Positions 25,890-34,460 of a stretch of DNA of 59,060 bases are shown in pieces. The notes beneath the pieces were generated by a model. That model was not told the origin of the DNA. It saw only the letters and a list, made by a program, of their open reading frames with translations, and made no database searches. Every line of letters starts with the position of its first letter. Within the stretch, counting starts at the first letter, position 1. Position numbers and translations under genes: made by a program. The stretch comes from Notoacmeibacter sp. (GTDB lineage: Bacteria; Pseudomonadota; Alphaproteobacteria; Rhizobiales; Rhizobiaceae): assembly GCA_019912385.1 (NCBI GenBank), contig JAIOIW010000098.1, positions 1 to 59,060 on the forward strand, written 5' to 3'.

Positions 25890-26579
25890 ATGACGGCCGC
25901 CCTTGGCGATCACGGCCGTCTCATGGACGGCATCTACCACCGTCAGCGTCTGATTTACGACGCGACGCGCAAGTACTACCTGCTCGGGCGGGACGCGCTG
26001 ATCGCCGGCCTCGACGTGCAGCGCGGCGGCAGCGTGCTGGAGATCGGCTGCGGCACCGGCAGGAACCTGATCGCGGTTGGCCGGCACTATCCGCAGGCAA
26101 GGCTCTACGGCATCGACATTTCCACGGAGATGCTCAAATCGGCCCGCGCGGCGCTGCACCGGGCCGGACTTGAAGACCGCGCCCGTGTCACCCCAGGCGA
26201 TGCCACGGCGTTCGATACGGAAGCCGCGTTCGGCACCGCAGACTTCGACCGCGTCTTCATTTCCTACAGCCTTTCAATGATCCCGGACTGGCGCCTGGCG
26301 CTTCAACAGGCGGCATCCGTTCTGGCGCCGGGAGGTCAACTCCACGTGGTCGATTTCGGGCAGCAGGAGCGATTGCCGCGCTGGTTTCGCTCCACGCTCC
26401 ACGTCTGGCTGGCGAAGTTCCACGTCACGCCGCGCGGCGATCTGGAAGGCGCCATGCGCGAGATTGCGGGACGGATCGGCGGCACGCTGGAATTTGCGAG
26501 CCCATACCGCGACTATGCCCGCCTCGGCGTCATTCGCGCCCCGGCCGGCTGCTGGCCGTCGCTGCCTGCCGCCACCTGA
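25890..26579 (+). CDS. btaB: BtaB, diacylglyceryl-homoserine N-methyltransferase
   Basis: A 229-residue class I SAM methyltransferase that adds three methyl groups to the homoserine head to complete DGTS. The SAM motif I is VLEIGCGTGRNL near residue 50, followed by LYGIDISTEML. ATG at 25890 lies one base after the btaA stop; upstream in-frame ATGs fall inside btaA and are unlikely. A shorter PmtA-like phosphatidylethanolamine methyltransferase is the sequence-level alternative, but adjacency to btaA settles the call. It converges on the RND genes across a hairpin. Confidence 0.88.
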   Translation: MTAALGDHGRLMDGIYHRQRLIYDATRKYYLLGRDALIAGLDVQRGGSVLEIGCGTGRNLIAVGRHYPQARLYGIDISTEMLKSARAALHRAGLEDRARVTPGDATAFDTEAAFGTADFDRVFISYSLSMIPDWRLALQQAASVLAPGGQLHVVDFGQQERLPRWFRSTLHVWLAKFHVTPRGDLEGAMREIAGRIGGTLEFASPYRDYARLGVIRAPAGCWPSLPAAT

Positions 26580-26592
26580 TTTCCTTCGCCGG

Positions 26593-26616
26593 GGACGGCC
26601 GCCGCCGAAGCCGTCC
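26593..26616. terminator. Hairpin between convergent btaB and RND genes
   Basis: GGACGGC (26593-26599) pairs with GCCGTCC (26610-26616) around a 10-base loop. It sits in the 40-base gap between the two convergent stops and may end transcripts from both sides, although there is no clear T-run. Confidence 0.4.
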
Positions 26617-26619
26617 GGA

Positions 26620-29600
26620 TCAAGAGGTCTCGACTGCTTTCGCGCTTTGCTTTCCGGCCCGCGCCACACCGAAATCGTCCAGGATCGCGTAGAGCGACGG
26701 GACGACCAGGAGGATCAGGAAGGTCGAGGCCAGCAGGCCGAAGACAACGGAAATGACAAGCGGTTTCAGTGTCTGCGCCTGTGTCGATGTCTCGGCGAGC
26801 AACGGCGCCATGCCCATGATCGTGGTAGTCACCGACACGAATATCGGCCGGAAACGGGCGCGCGCGGCTTCGCCCGCCGCCTGTGCAACGCTCATCCCGC
26901 CGCACGAACGGTCCTTGATGACCTCGACCAGCAGGATGGCGTTGTTCACGACGATTCCTGCCAGGGAAGCGGCGCCGACCAGTGACGGCATCGAGATGTT
27001 GTAGCCCATGGCGACATGGCCCCAGAGCACGCCGAGGAACGCCAGCGGGATCGTCATCATCACGATCACGGGTTCCACATAGCTGCGGAACTGGAACGAC
27101 AGAACCATGTAGATGCCCACCAGCCCGAAGAGAAAACCGCGCAGGATCGAAGCCACGGTTTCCGCCGAATTCGCAGCCTGACCGCCAATCTCGAAGCGGA
27201 GACCGGGCGTCGCGGCGACCAGATCGGGCAGGAAGCCTGTTCTCATGCGCGCGGTGATCGCGTCGGCATTTCCGATCCGCCCGTCGACATCGGCCTGGAC
27301 GGTCACGCTGCGCTGGCCGTCGACATGCGTGATGCTGCCCCAGCCGCGCCCCTCGGCAAACTGGACAACGGTGCCCAGCGGGACCTCGCTTCCGTCCGCC
27401 AGCGAGAGCGTGAAATCGTCAAGGTCGGCGCGTGCGTCGCGGTCGCTGCCGGCGAGCAGAACCTCGATTTCATGTGCGATATCGCCGGTGCGCACATCGG
27501 CCAGCCGGGTACCGAGATAGGCCGCGCGAAGTTGCTCCGCGACCTCCGCGGCGGTCAGGCCCAGCGATTGGGCGCCGCGGGCCAGCGTGAGGCGCAGCTC
27601 GGGCTTGCCGGGGCGAAGGTCGAGCATGGCATTTCGCACGCCGGCATAGGTTTCAAGTTCTGCAAGGGTGGCACGCCCCGCCGATTGCAGCACGTCCAGA
27701 TCGGGATGGCTCAGCCGCAACTCGACCGCGATTCCCTGCGGACCGATCCCCGGTTCCGTCAGGACCAGCGACGAAACGCCGGGAAGGGCGCCGATTTCCC
27801 TGCGCCATTCGGTGATAAGTTCGTCCAGCGTCGTGTTGCGCGTCTCCGCGCCGAGAAGATCCGCCGAGACCGTTGCCAGATGCGCTCCGTTGCCGCCTGC
27901 CGACAGATTGCGATTGAACCGGGTGATAGTGCGGCGGACCAGCGCCTGGGAGCCGGGCTGTTCCGGGGTCAGGCGTTCGTTGACGCGGGCAAGTGCCGCC
28001 TCGACCTGGGCGACCGCGCTTTCGGTTCTTTCAAGCGGCGTGCCCAGCGGCATGAGGATGCGCGCTTCAAGCATGTCGCCATCGATCTCGGGCATCGCCT
28101 CGCGCTTCACCATGCCGCCGCCAAGTGCGCCGATCGTGAGAATGAAGGCGCCGATCACCATGCCGACCACCAGGTAGCGCCGGGCGATCGCAAGGTCGGC
28201 CAGCCGTCCGACGCCGTTTTCGCGCAACCGTTCGAACCGGGCGTCGAAGGCGGTGCGGAACCGGCCAGGTGCCCTGGCGGCGCGGACGAGCCCACCCTTC
28301 AGGTGGTGGGGCAGGATCAGGAAGGCCTCGACCAGGCTTGCGGCCAGGGCAGCGAGAAGGACCAGGGGCAGGACTTCCAGCACCGCCCCCAGTTCGCCGG
28401 CAAGAAACGACAGGGGCAGGAAAACCGCCACGGTAGTGAGAAAGGATGACAGCACTCCCGGCGCGACCGCCATCACCCCGCGCGTCACGCTGTCCAGACT
28501 TGCGCCATCCTTGGCATGGACGGCGATGGAATCCGATATCACGATCGAATCGTCCATCACGATCCCGATCGCCATCAGCAGCGCCACCAGTGTCATCATG
28601 TTGAGCGACAAGCCGGTAAGCGACATCCAGACGAAGGCCCCGAGAAAGGCCACTGGCAGGCCCATCGCGGCCCAGATCGCGAAACCGGGGCGGAAGAAAA
28701 GGCTCATCACGCCAATGACGAGAACGAGTCCGAAGATCCCGTTTTGCACCAGCATGGTCAGCCGGTCGCGGATGATCGACGTCACGTCCTGTACGACCTC
28801 GATCTGCAAGGCCGGCGGCATCCTGGCGGTCTCTTCCGCAACGAGTTCGGATATTGCGTCCAGCGCGCGCAGCGCATCCGCATCCAGCGGCTTGTGAACT
28901 TCCAGAAGGATCGCGGGCCTGCCGTTCAGGAGGGTGCGTTCCTCGGCGGGGTCGAAGGTCTCCGTGATTGTCGCGATCTCCCCCAACGTCAGGGTCGCGC
29001 CATTCGCCAGGGTCAGCACCGGAATGGTCCGCATGCTCGCGATGCTTCGCCGTTCCTCCGTGAACCGAAGCGCCAGATCGGCGGCCACGGTCTCCAGACT
29101 GCCGGCGGGAAGGTCCAGTTTGTGCGCGGCGATCGTTGCGGCCAGGCCCGCCGCTGTCAGCCCGTGCCGGGCCAGCACGGAGCGGGGTACCTCGATGCGG
29201 AACTGGCGCTCGCCGGTGCCCGACTGGATCACCCGCGCCACGTCCGGCAAGGCGGCGATGCGGTCTGCCAGTTCGTCCGCATACAGGTCCAGTTCGCGCA
29301 TCGGCAGTTCACCCGACACGGCTACCGAGGCCACGAGATCGGTTCGGTGCAACTCACGCACCACCGGCGTATCGGCGCGATCGGGAAAGCTGTCGATTGC
29401 AGCCACTTCGGTGCTCACATTGCTCACGAAACGGATGGGATCGCCGCCCGGCATCATCGTCGCGACAGCTCGTGCGCTGTTGTCCTGCGCGGTGCAGGTC
29501 AGTTCCCGCAGGGCTTCCACGCCCTGCAGTCCGTCCCAAAGCGGCCTGCAAACGGCGTCTTCGACATCGCCGGGCGTGGCGCCGCGATAAGTGACCACGA

Positions 29601-29733
29601 TTTCCGCCTCGACGGGGCGGAAGTCGGGAAATGTCTCGCGCTTCAGCGTCGGGGCGGCAAAACTGCCGGCCGCTATGAACAGCAGGAGCAGAAGGTTGGC
29701 GGCGGTGGGATGGCCAGTGAACCAGCGGATCAT
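26620..29733 (-). CDS. RND efflux transporter, inner-membrane pump
   Basis: A 1037-residue proton-driven pump of the AcrB/HAE family at full length. Membrane helix 1 is LLLLLFIAAGSFAAP near residue 14, followed by the first periplasmic loop. Helices 2-6 cover residues about 330-470, with the proton-relay Asp pair in LLMAIGIVMDDSIVISD near residue 393; the second loop and helices 7-12 follow, ending in FGLLASTFLILLVVPSLYA. Its start overlaps the stop of the adaptor gene (ATGA), so the two are coupled. No outer-membrane channel gene is nearby; a TolC-like protein elsewhere is presumably used. Substrate unknown. Confidence 0.93.
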   Translation of the reverse strand: MIRWFTGHPTAANLLLLLFIAAGSFAAPTLKRETFPDFRPVEAEIVVTYRGATPGDVEDAVCRPLWDGLQGVEALRELTCTAQDNSARAVATMMPGGDPIRFVSNVSTEVAAIDSFPDRADTPVVRELHRTDLVASVAVSGELPMRELDLYADELADRIAALPDVARVIQSGTGERQFRIEVPRSVLARHGLTAAGLAATIAAHKLDLPAGSLETVAADLALRFTEERRSIASMRTIPVLTLANGATLTLGEIATITETFDPAEERTLLNGRPAILLEVHKPLDADALRALDAISELVAEETARMPPALQIEVVQDVTSIIRDRLTMLVQNGIFGLVLVIGVMSLFFRPGFAIWAAMGLPVAFLGAFVWMSLTGLSLNMMTLVALLMAIGIVMDDSIVISDSIAVHAKDGASLDSVTRGVMAVAPGVLSSFLTTVAVFLPLSFLAGELGAVLEVLPLVLLAALAASLVEAFLILPHHLKGGLVRAARAPGRFRTAFDARFERLRENGVGRLADLAIARRYLVVGMVIGAFILTIGALGGGMVKREAMPEIDGDMLEARILMPLGTPLERTESAVAQVEAALARVNERLTPEQPGSQALVRRTITRFNRNLSAGGNGAHLATVSADLLGAETRNTTLDELITEWRREIGALPGVSSLVLTEPGIGPQGIAVELRLSHPDLDVLQSAGRATLAELETYAGVRNAMLDLRPGKPELRLTLARGAQSLGLTAAEVAEQLRAAYLGTRLADVRTGDIAHEIEVLLAGSDRDARADLDDFTLSLADGSEVPLGTVVQFAEGRGWGSITHVDGQRSVTVQADVDGRIGNADAITARMRTGFLPDLVAATPGLRFEIGGQAANSAETVASILRGFLFGLVGIYMVLSFQFRSYVEPVIVMMTIPLAFLGVLWGHVAMGYNISMPSLVGAASLAGIVVNNAILLVEVIKDRSCGGMSVAQAAGEAARARFRPIFVSVTTTIMGMAPLLAETSTQAQTLKPLVISVVFGLLASTFLILLVVPSLYAILDDFGVARAGKQSAKAVETS

Positions 29734-31061
29734 TCCTGCACCTCGATCGGATTGAGCCGCAACCCGGGAATGGCGGGCGCGATGTCATCGAGAACGAGAC
29801 GCTCTCCGATTTCCAGGCCGTCTGCGACGACCACCATCCCGTCCTGCCGGAACACAAGCGTGACGGGGCGAAGTTCGAGCCTGCCGGCCGCATCCACGAC
29901 ATAAGCAAGATCGCCATGCAGCGCCGCCTCCGGTATCGCCACGCCGCCTGGCATCTCCAGCCCGGTCAGCACGACCTCGACTTGCATGTTGGGAACGAGA
30001 GGCATGCGCAAGGGCGGATTTGCGCCGGAATAGGGAGCATCGATCAGGACGACCACGGGCACCGTTCGCGCGCGCGGATCGAGCGCGCCTTCGATGCGCG
30101 TTACCTTGCCCTCCCAGATCTGCGACGGATCCGACGCCAGCCGCACCTCGGCCTGTACCCGTGCGGTAGGTCCCACCTGCATGGCGGCAAGCACATCGTG
30201 AGGCGTGTCGTCGCCAAACATTAGCCGCCGGAAGGTGGCGACAGGCACCTGTGTCACAACTTCGACCTGCGTGATCCCGTCGCCTGCCGCCAGCGTTTGG
30301 GTCGCATTGACATACTGGTGTTCCTGCGCCGTCACGCTTGTGACGCGCAGGTCGAACGGCGCGGCGATCACCGTGTGGTCGAGGTCCCGGCGGGCGCGGG
30401 CGAGCGCTGCCCGCGTGCGCCCGGTCTGCGCGTCGAGGCGATCCCGGCGCGATGGGAGAAGCGCAAGCGCGTTCTTCAGCTCCACGACCGTTCGCCGGGC
30501 GAGCAGGGTTGCCCGTTCGGCCTCGTCCACCCGGCTCTGCGCAACCGTTCCCTGGGCCACGAGTTCGCGGATGCGCGCAAACTCCTCCTCCGAGAGTGCA
30601 AGCCTGGCTTCTTCGAGCGACAGGATGCGCGCGGTGTTTTCCGCTTCGGCATCGATCTGCGCTGCCTCCGCCTCCAGCGCCTTCAGGTCGGCTTCGGCCT
30701 GTGCGATCGCGAGCTTGTAGTCGGCCGGGTCGATTTCAAGGATCCTTGTGCCCGCCGCGATGAGCTTTCCGGCCTCCAGGTCTGGGTGCCGCCAGATCAC
30801 CTGCCCCTTCACCTCGGCGACCGCGGTCCAGGTCCGCGCCGCCCGCACATTGCCCCATCCTCGGGCAACAGGCCTGATTTCCCGCGCCGACACGGAAGTC
30901 ACCCTGACTGCAAGGCCGGGCGGGTCCGCTGTGACCCTGGCAGGGCCGGGCGCGCGCGCGACGAACCAGAACGCGACGATTGCGCCAACGGCGATCGGCG
31001 GGATGATCCAAAGGGCGGAAAGGCGAGGCATGCTTTTGGTCCTTTCTGCGACAGGATTCAA
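29730..31061 (-). CDS. RND efflux periplasmic adaptor subunit
   Basis: A 443-residue membrane-fusion protein. An N-terminal anchor helix (LWIIPPIAVGAIVAFWFVA, residues about 16-34) is followed by a lipoyl-like half (VKGQVIWRHPDLEAGKLIAAG near residue 85, written here across strands), a long alpha-hairpin rich in Ala and Glu (about 118-215), the second lipoyl half, and beta-barrel and membrane-proximal domains. It links the inner-membrane pump to an outer-membrane channel. It is the first gene of the pair and is divergent from a tetR gene; the shared region holds a strong operator palindrome. Confidence 0.9.
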   Translation of the reverse strand: MNPVAERTKSMPRLSALWIIPPIAVGAIVAFWFVARAPGPARVTADPPGLAVRVTSVSAREIRPVARGWGNVRAARTWTAVAEVKGQVIWRHPDLEAGKLIAAGTRILEIDPADYKLAIAQAEADLKALEAEAAQIDAEAENTARILSLEEARLALSEEEFARIRELVAQGTVAQSRVDEAERATLLARRTVVELKNALALLPSRRDRLDAQTGRTRAALARARRDLDHTVIAAPFDLRVTSVTAQEHQYVNATQTLAAGDGITQVEVVTQVPVATFRRLMFGDDTPHDVLAAMQVGPTARVQAEVRLASDPSQIWEGKVTRIEGALDPRARTVPVVVLIDAPYSGANPPLRMPLVPNMQVEVVLTGLEMPGGVAIPEAALHGDLAYVVDAAGRLELRPVTLVFRQDGMVVVADGLEIGERLVLDDIAPAIPGLRLNPIEVQE

Positions 31062-31181
31062 ACGGGAATCGGCGAACGGGCCGGAAGTCCGGAAAACCGG
31101 ATCAAGGGGCCTGGCTGTTCATCCGGTCGCGGCGGGCATGAAGGTTCCTGTTGTTGACGGCAGTCGTGCGGACGGCTGCGA

Positions 31182-31210
31182 TTGACTTTATAGCAATGCC
31201 AATTTAGTTA
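31182..31210 (+). promoter_or_regulatory. Promoter of the tetR gene
   Basis: TTGACT (31182-31187) and TAGTTA (31205-31210) stand 17 bases apart, good sigma-70-like boxes. The -10 box lies inside the left arm of the operator palindrome, so the regulator would block its own transcription. Confidence 0.5.
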
Positions 31211-31234
31211 GCAAGTGAACACTAACTAAATTGG
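31199..31234. promoter_or_regulatory. TetR operator: perfect 13-base inverted repeat
   Basis: CCAATTTAGTTAG (31199-31211) and CTAACTAAATTGG (31222-31234) are perfect reverse complements around a 10-base centre. It ends 7 bases before the tetR ATG and lies between tetR and the divergent adaptor gene. The AT-rich palindrome stands out from the GC-rich surroundings and is almost surely the binding site of the TetR protein encoded beside it. Confidence 0.85.
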
Positions 31235-31241
31235 CGCAAGG

Positions 31242-31862
31242 ATGCTTCGGCGCAAATCGGCGGAGGACCGCAAGACCGAAATCGTCACGGCCGTCCTGGA
31301 CCTGGCCGATCGGGTGGGCCCCGATCGGATGACGGCCAGGAAGGTGGCGGAGACGGTTGGCCTGAGCCAGCCGGGAATCTTTCGTCACTTCGCCAGGAAA
31401 AGCGCACTATGGCTTGCGGTAGCCGATCAGATCGGGGTCCGCCTGTCTCAAGGATGGGCTGAAGCGATTGCCGCCAACGATCGTCCCGAAGCGCGCGTCA
31501 AGGCATTGATCCTTTCCCAACTGGGGCAGATCGAGGCAACGCCAGCCCTGCCTTCGATTCTGTTTTCGCGCGAACTGAACATGGACAATCCGGACCTGCG
31601 CGAGGCTTTCGGAAGCCTTCTGGCGGCGTTTCATGGCCATCTGGCAGCCGCCCTTGGCGAAGCACAGGCGCAAGGGTCGGTGCGCAACGACGTAAGCCCC
31701 GGGGACGCGGCGGTGTTTCTGACCTCCCTCGTGCAGGGTTTGGCGATCCGCTGGTCGCTCGGCGCGCGGAAGGGATCGTTGACGGAGGAAGGCGCACGGC
31801 TCGTGGACGTCCAGATGGCGCTGATGGCGCCCGATCTCCCTACGGAGCGCAAACGGACCTGA
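31242..31862 (+). CDS. TetR/AcrR family repressor of the RND pair
   Basis: A 206-residue regulator with an N-terminal TetR helix-turn-helix (residues about 10-55: ILDLA-like core, MTARKVAETVGLSQPGIFRHFARKS in two parts) and an all-helical ligand domain. ATG at 31242 lies just after the operator and an AAGG ribosome site. It is divergent from the adaptor/pump genes, the normal arrangement for a local efflux repressor. The inducer is unknown; by family it is probably a pump substrate. Confidence 0.88.
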   Translation: MLRRKSAEDRKTEIVTAVLDLADRVGPDRMTARKVAETVGLSQPGIFRHFARKSALWLAVADQIGVRLSQGWAEAIAANDRPEARVKALILSQLGQIEATPALPSILFSRELNMDNPDLREAFGSLLAAFHGHLAAALGEAQAQGSVRNDVSPGDAAVFLTSLVQGLAIRWSLGARKGSLTEEGARLVDVQMALMAPDLPTERKRT

Positions 31863-32102
31863 TCGGCCGCGAAGCTGTGTTGCCTAAAAAGGACGGCAGC
31901 CGATTGCCGCCGTTAAGCATCGGCGGGCGGTCTTTGCCTGAAATGCGAGATCTGCCGGGATATGGTTCGGCCACGCTGAGCACCCCCGGAATGCCTCTCA
32001 GGGCCAGGCGCTTGCAATCTCATGTGGCCACCCCTGCATACCACAGTCGATGGCTGATACACTTTGAATTTCAATGTCTTCTGCGAAATCAATCGCTTGT
32101 GA
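31863..32102. other. 240-base gap without a gene
   Basis: Between tetR and tRNA-Val I see no convincing gene, promoter or terminator. The stretch near 32040-32100 is AT-richer than its surroundings. Confidence 0.4.
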
Positions 32103-32178
32103 TGGTGGGCGGTGAGAGACTCGAACTCCCGACATCCTCGGTGTAAACGAGGCGCTCTACCAGCTGAGCTAACCGCCC
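32103..32178 (-). tRNA. tRNA-Val (anticodon TAC)
   Basis: Read on the minus strand, the 76 bases fold as a full cloverleaf: acceptor GGGCGGT with ACCGCCC, D-arm TTAGCTCAGCTGGTAGAGC, anticodon stem CCTCG/CGAGG around TTTACAC (anticodon TAC), T-arm GGGAGTTCGAGTCTCTC, discriminator A and an encoded CCA (32103-32105). It reads GUA and other valine codons. Confidence 0.96.
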
Positions 32179-32429
32179 TTGTGCCATCATCGGTGGGCCG
32201 TGCGCCGGTTTATGCGTTTCGCCGCCGGCGCGCAACCGAAATTGGCATGCATGGCGCCAAGGAAACGAAATCTGGGCAAATATCCTGCGCCGCCCGGTGT
32301 AATCCCGGTGCGGTTTCCGGAATGTGAAAAAACGGCTGACGGTTTCGTTTCGAGCCGCTTGACAGCCACCGTGGTTGCGCTTAAGTCACCGCCACGACGC
32401 CGGCTGCAAGCGGACCGGACGTCTATCGC

Positions 32430-32506
32430 GCGGGTGTAGCTCAGTTGGTTAGAGTGCCGGCCTGTCACGCCGGAGGTCGCGGGTTCGAGCCCCGTCACTC
32501 GCGCCA
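32430..32506 (+). tRNA. tRNA-Asp (anticodon GTC)
   Basis: A 77-base cloverleaf: acceptor GCGGGTG with CACTCGC (one G-T pair), D-arm GTAGCTCAGTTGGTTAGAG, anticodon stem CCGGC/GCCGG around CTGTCAC (anticodon GTC), T-arm CGGGTTCGAGCCCCG, discriminator G and encoded CCA (32504-32506). Confidence 0.96.
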
Positions 32507-32542
32507 TTTGCTTCCACAAGAAACCGGAACAGATGGCGCCCC

Positions 32543-33379
32543 TCACGCGCGATCGCGCATCGTGCCGCGAGCCGGCGAAATCCGCCCGTCTTCGGCAAGC
32601 TTTTTGACGAATTCCGTTATCGCCGCCAGTGTCGCTTGCGGTTTCTCGATATGGGGCGAGTGGCCGCAGCCGTCGAGAATGAGGCGCGTGAAAGGCACAT
32701 TGAGCCGGCGTTCCAGCGTGTCGATCTGCGCCTGCGTGCCGTACTGGTCGTTCGCGCCCTGGATGGCGAGCACCGGTACGCCGATCCCGTCGATCGCGCC
32801 CTCGATGTTCCACGCCTTGAAGGCGGGCGTCAGCCAGCCGCCGTTCCAGCCGCCAAACGCATCGTCGACGTGATCGTGGTAGCGTGCGAGGCGCGCGCGC
32901 AATCCACCCTCCTCAAAGGCCTTTCTGGCCTGGGCGATCGCGGCGAGCCCCATCTCCTCGGCGAAGAAATGCGGCGCCATCAGCACCGCGCCGCGTATCC
33001 GGGCATCGCTGCTGCGGCCGAGATGGATCGCGGCGATCGAGGCACCGTCGGAATGGCCGACGAGTATCCCTTCGCGCAGGTCGAGCGCGTCGAGCACGCC
33101 GGGAAGCACATCCTCGGCCTCGCGCGTCATGTAGTCGACGGGCCAGGGCGCCGGATGCCCGCTCGACCGCCCGTAACCGCGCCGGTCGTAGGCGAACACG
33201 CCGTATCCGGTTGCCTCGGCGAGTGCCTGGGGAAAACCCCGCCACAACTCGACCGAGCCGAGCCCTTCATGTAGCAGGACCAGGGTCGGTGCGTGGCGGG
33301 GGCAGGGGCCGAAACAGCGGCCGTTCAGAACGGCGCCGCCGGCGGCAATCATCACGGGGTTTCGCGTATCCCAATTCAT
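32543..33379 (-). CDS. Alpha/beta-fold hydrolase
   Basis: A 278-residue alpha/beta hydrolase. LVLLHEGLGSVELW near residue 34 contains the HxGxG oxyanion turn (here HEGLG), LVGHSDGASIAA near residue 103 is the nucleophile elbow with Ser in GHSDG, and CGHSPHIEKP near residue 248 supplies the catalytic His. The start at 33379 is chosen because AAGGGA lies about 7 bases upstream on the coding strand; an upstream ATG at 33409 is possible. The substrate is not indicated; esterase or carboxylesterase activity is likely. It is divergent from the HhH-protein gene. Confidence 0.85.
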   Translation of the reverse strand: MNWDTRNPVMIAAGGAVLNGRCFGPCPRHAPTLVLLHEGLGSVELWRGFPQALAEATGYGVFAYDRRGYGRSSGHPAPWPVDYMTREAEDVLPGVLDALDLREGILVGHSDGASIAAIHLGRSSDARIRGAVLMAPHFFAEEMGLAAIAQARKAFEEGGLRARLARYHDHVDDAFGGWNGGWLTPAFKAWNIEGAIDGIGVPVLAIQGANDQYGTQAQIDTLERRLNVPFTRLILDGCGHSPHIEKPQATLAAITEFVKKLAEDGRISPARGTMRDRA

Positions 33380-33542
33380 CGAGAGTCCCTTGCCATTCAC
33401 GGTTTGCATCCTGGCATTGGAATAGCTCATCGGTCCTATTGAGGACAGGTCGCGGGCGCACGGGGTTGACGAAAGCCGGGGAACGGTGCCCGTATCTGGT
33501 GCAAGTGACGCAACGTGACCAGCGGCAAACGGGAAATGGGCA

Positions 33543-34460
33543 ATGATGGCGAAGCCGGATGCCATAGCCGTCAAGGGCGGGCGTGGCGGTTCGGGCGCCG
33601 GCTCCGCTCCGGTGCAGCGCGCGCGCAGAAGCGGCAAGGCGCAGGAAAAGACAAACGCGGCCATTGCCATCAAGTTGCGCGACTATGCCGAACTGCTTAC
33701 GCAGCAGGGGGCTGACGGCTTCCGGCAGCGGGCCTACAGCCGCGCCGCCGACGTGGTTTCCGCGCTGGAACGCCCGCTCGACGAGATATTGCGGGAAAGC
33801 GGGCGGGACGGCCTGGTCACGCTGCCGGGCATAGGCAAGGGAATTGCCGGCGCCATTGCCGAAATGATCGAGACGGGCCGTTGGGCGCAGCTGGAGCGGC
33901 TTCGCGGCGAACTGGCGCCGGAAAAGCTGTTCCGGACGATCCCGGGCATCGGGCCCGAACTGGCGGCGCGTCTTGCCGAGGATGGACATATGGAAACCCT
34001 TGAAGACCTGGAAGCCGCGCTTCACCTGGGCGCTCTTGACGTCAAGGGCTTCGGCCCGCGCCGCCGCGCGATGATCGCGGCCGCGCTCGCGCAGCGCCTT
34101 GGCCGGCCGTTGGCGCTGCGCACGGCCGAAACGCCCGCTCCGCCCGTGGCCCTGCTCCTTGAGGTCGATGCCCTGTACCGCAAACAGGCGGCGGCCGGTT
34201 CACTGCGCACGATCGCCCCGAAGCGGTTCAATCCTTCGGGCGAGGCCTGGCTGCCGATCATGCACGCGCGCCACGACGACTGGCACTTCACCGCCCTCTA
34301 TTCCAATACGCTGCTCGCCCACCAGCTCGACAAGACCCGGGACTGGGTCGTGATCTACTATCACCTGGGCGACCAGCCGGAGGGCCGGTGTACGGTCGTG
34401 ACAGAGACGCGCGGACCGAATGCGGGACAAAGAGTGGTCCGGGGGCGGGAGCCGGAATGA
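33543..34460 (+). CDS. Helix-hairpin-helix DNA-binding protein (PolX N-terminal-like)
   Basis: A 305-residue protein. After a basic, low-complexity N-terminus (about 1-38) it has an HhH-8 domain like the N-terminal part of DNA polymerase beta/X (IKLRDYAELLTQQGADGFR near residue 43; LPGIGKGIAGAIAEMI near residue 97) and a second HhH (IPGIGPELAARLAEDG near residue 137). The C-terminal 90 residues (WLPIMHARHDDWHFTALYSN and beyond) form a separate domain I do not recognise. The polymerase palm and PHP domains are missing. It probably binds DNA structure; function unknown. Its stop overlaps the next ATG (ATGA). Confidence 0.75.
   Translation: MMAKPDAIAVKGGRGGSGAGSAPVQRARRSGKAQEKTNAAIAIKLRDYAELLTQQGADGFRQRAYSRAADVVSALERPLDEILRESGRDGLVTLPGIGKGIAGAIAEMIETGRWAQLERLRGELAPEKLFRTIPGIGPELAARLAEDGHMETLEDLEAALHLGALDVKGFGPRRRAMIAAALAQRLGRPLALRTAETPAPPVALLLEVDALYRKQAAAGSLRTIAPKRFNPSGEAWLPIMHARHDDWHFTALYSNTLLAHQLDKTRDWVVIYYHLGDQPEGRCTVVTETRGPNAGQRVVRGREPE

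Noticed and set aside
27016-29904. Long + strand frames opposite the RND pump gene
   Set aside because: The pump reads clearly on the minus strand with all membrane segments; the + strand frames show no family signal.
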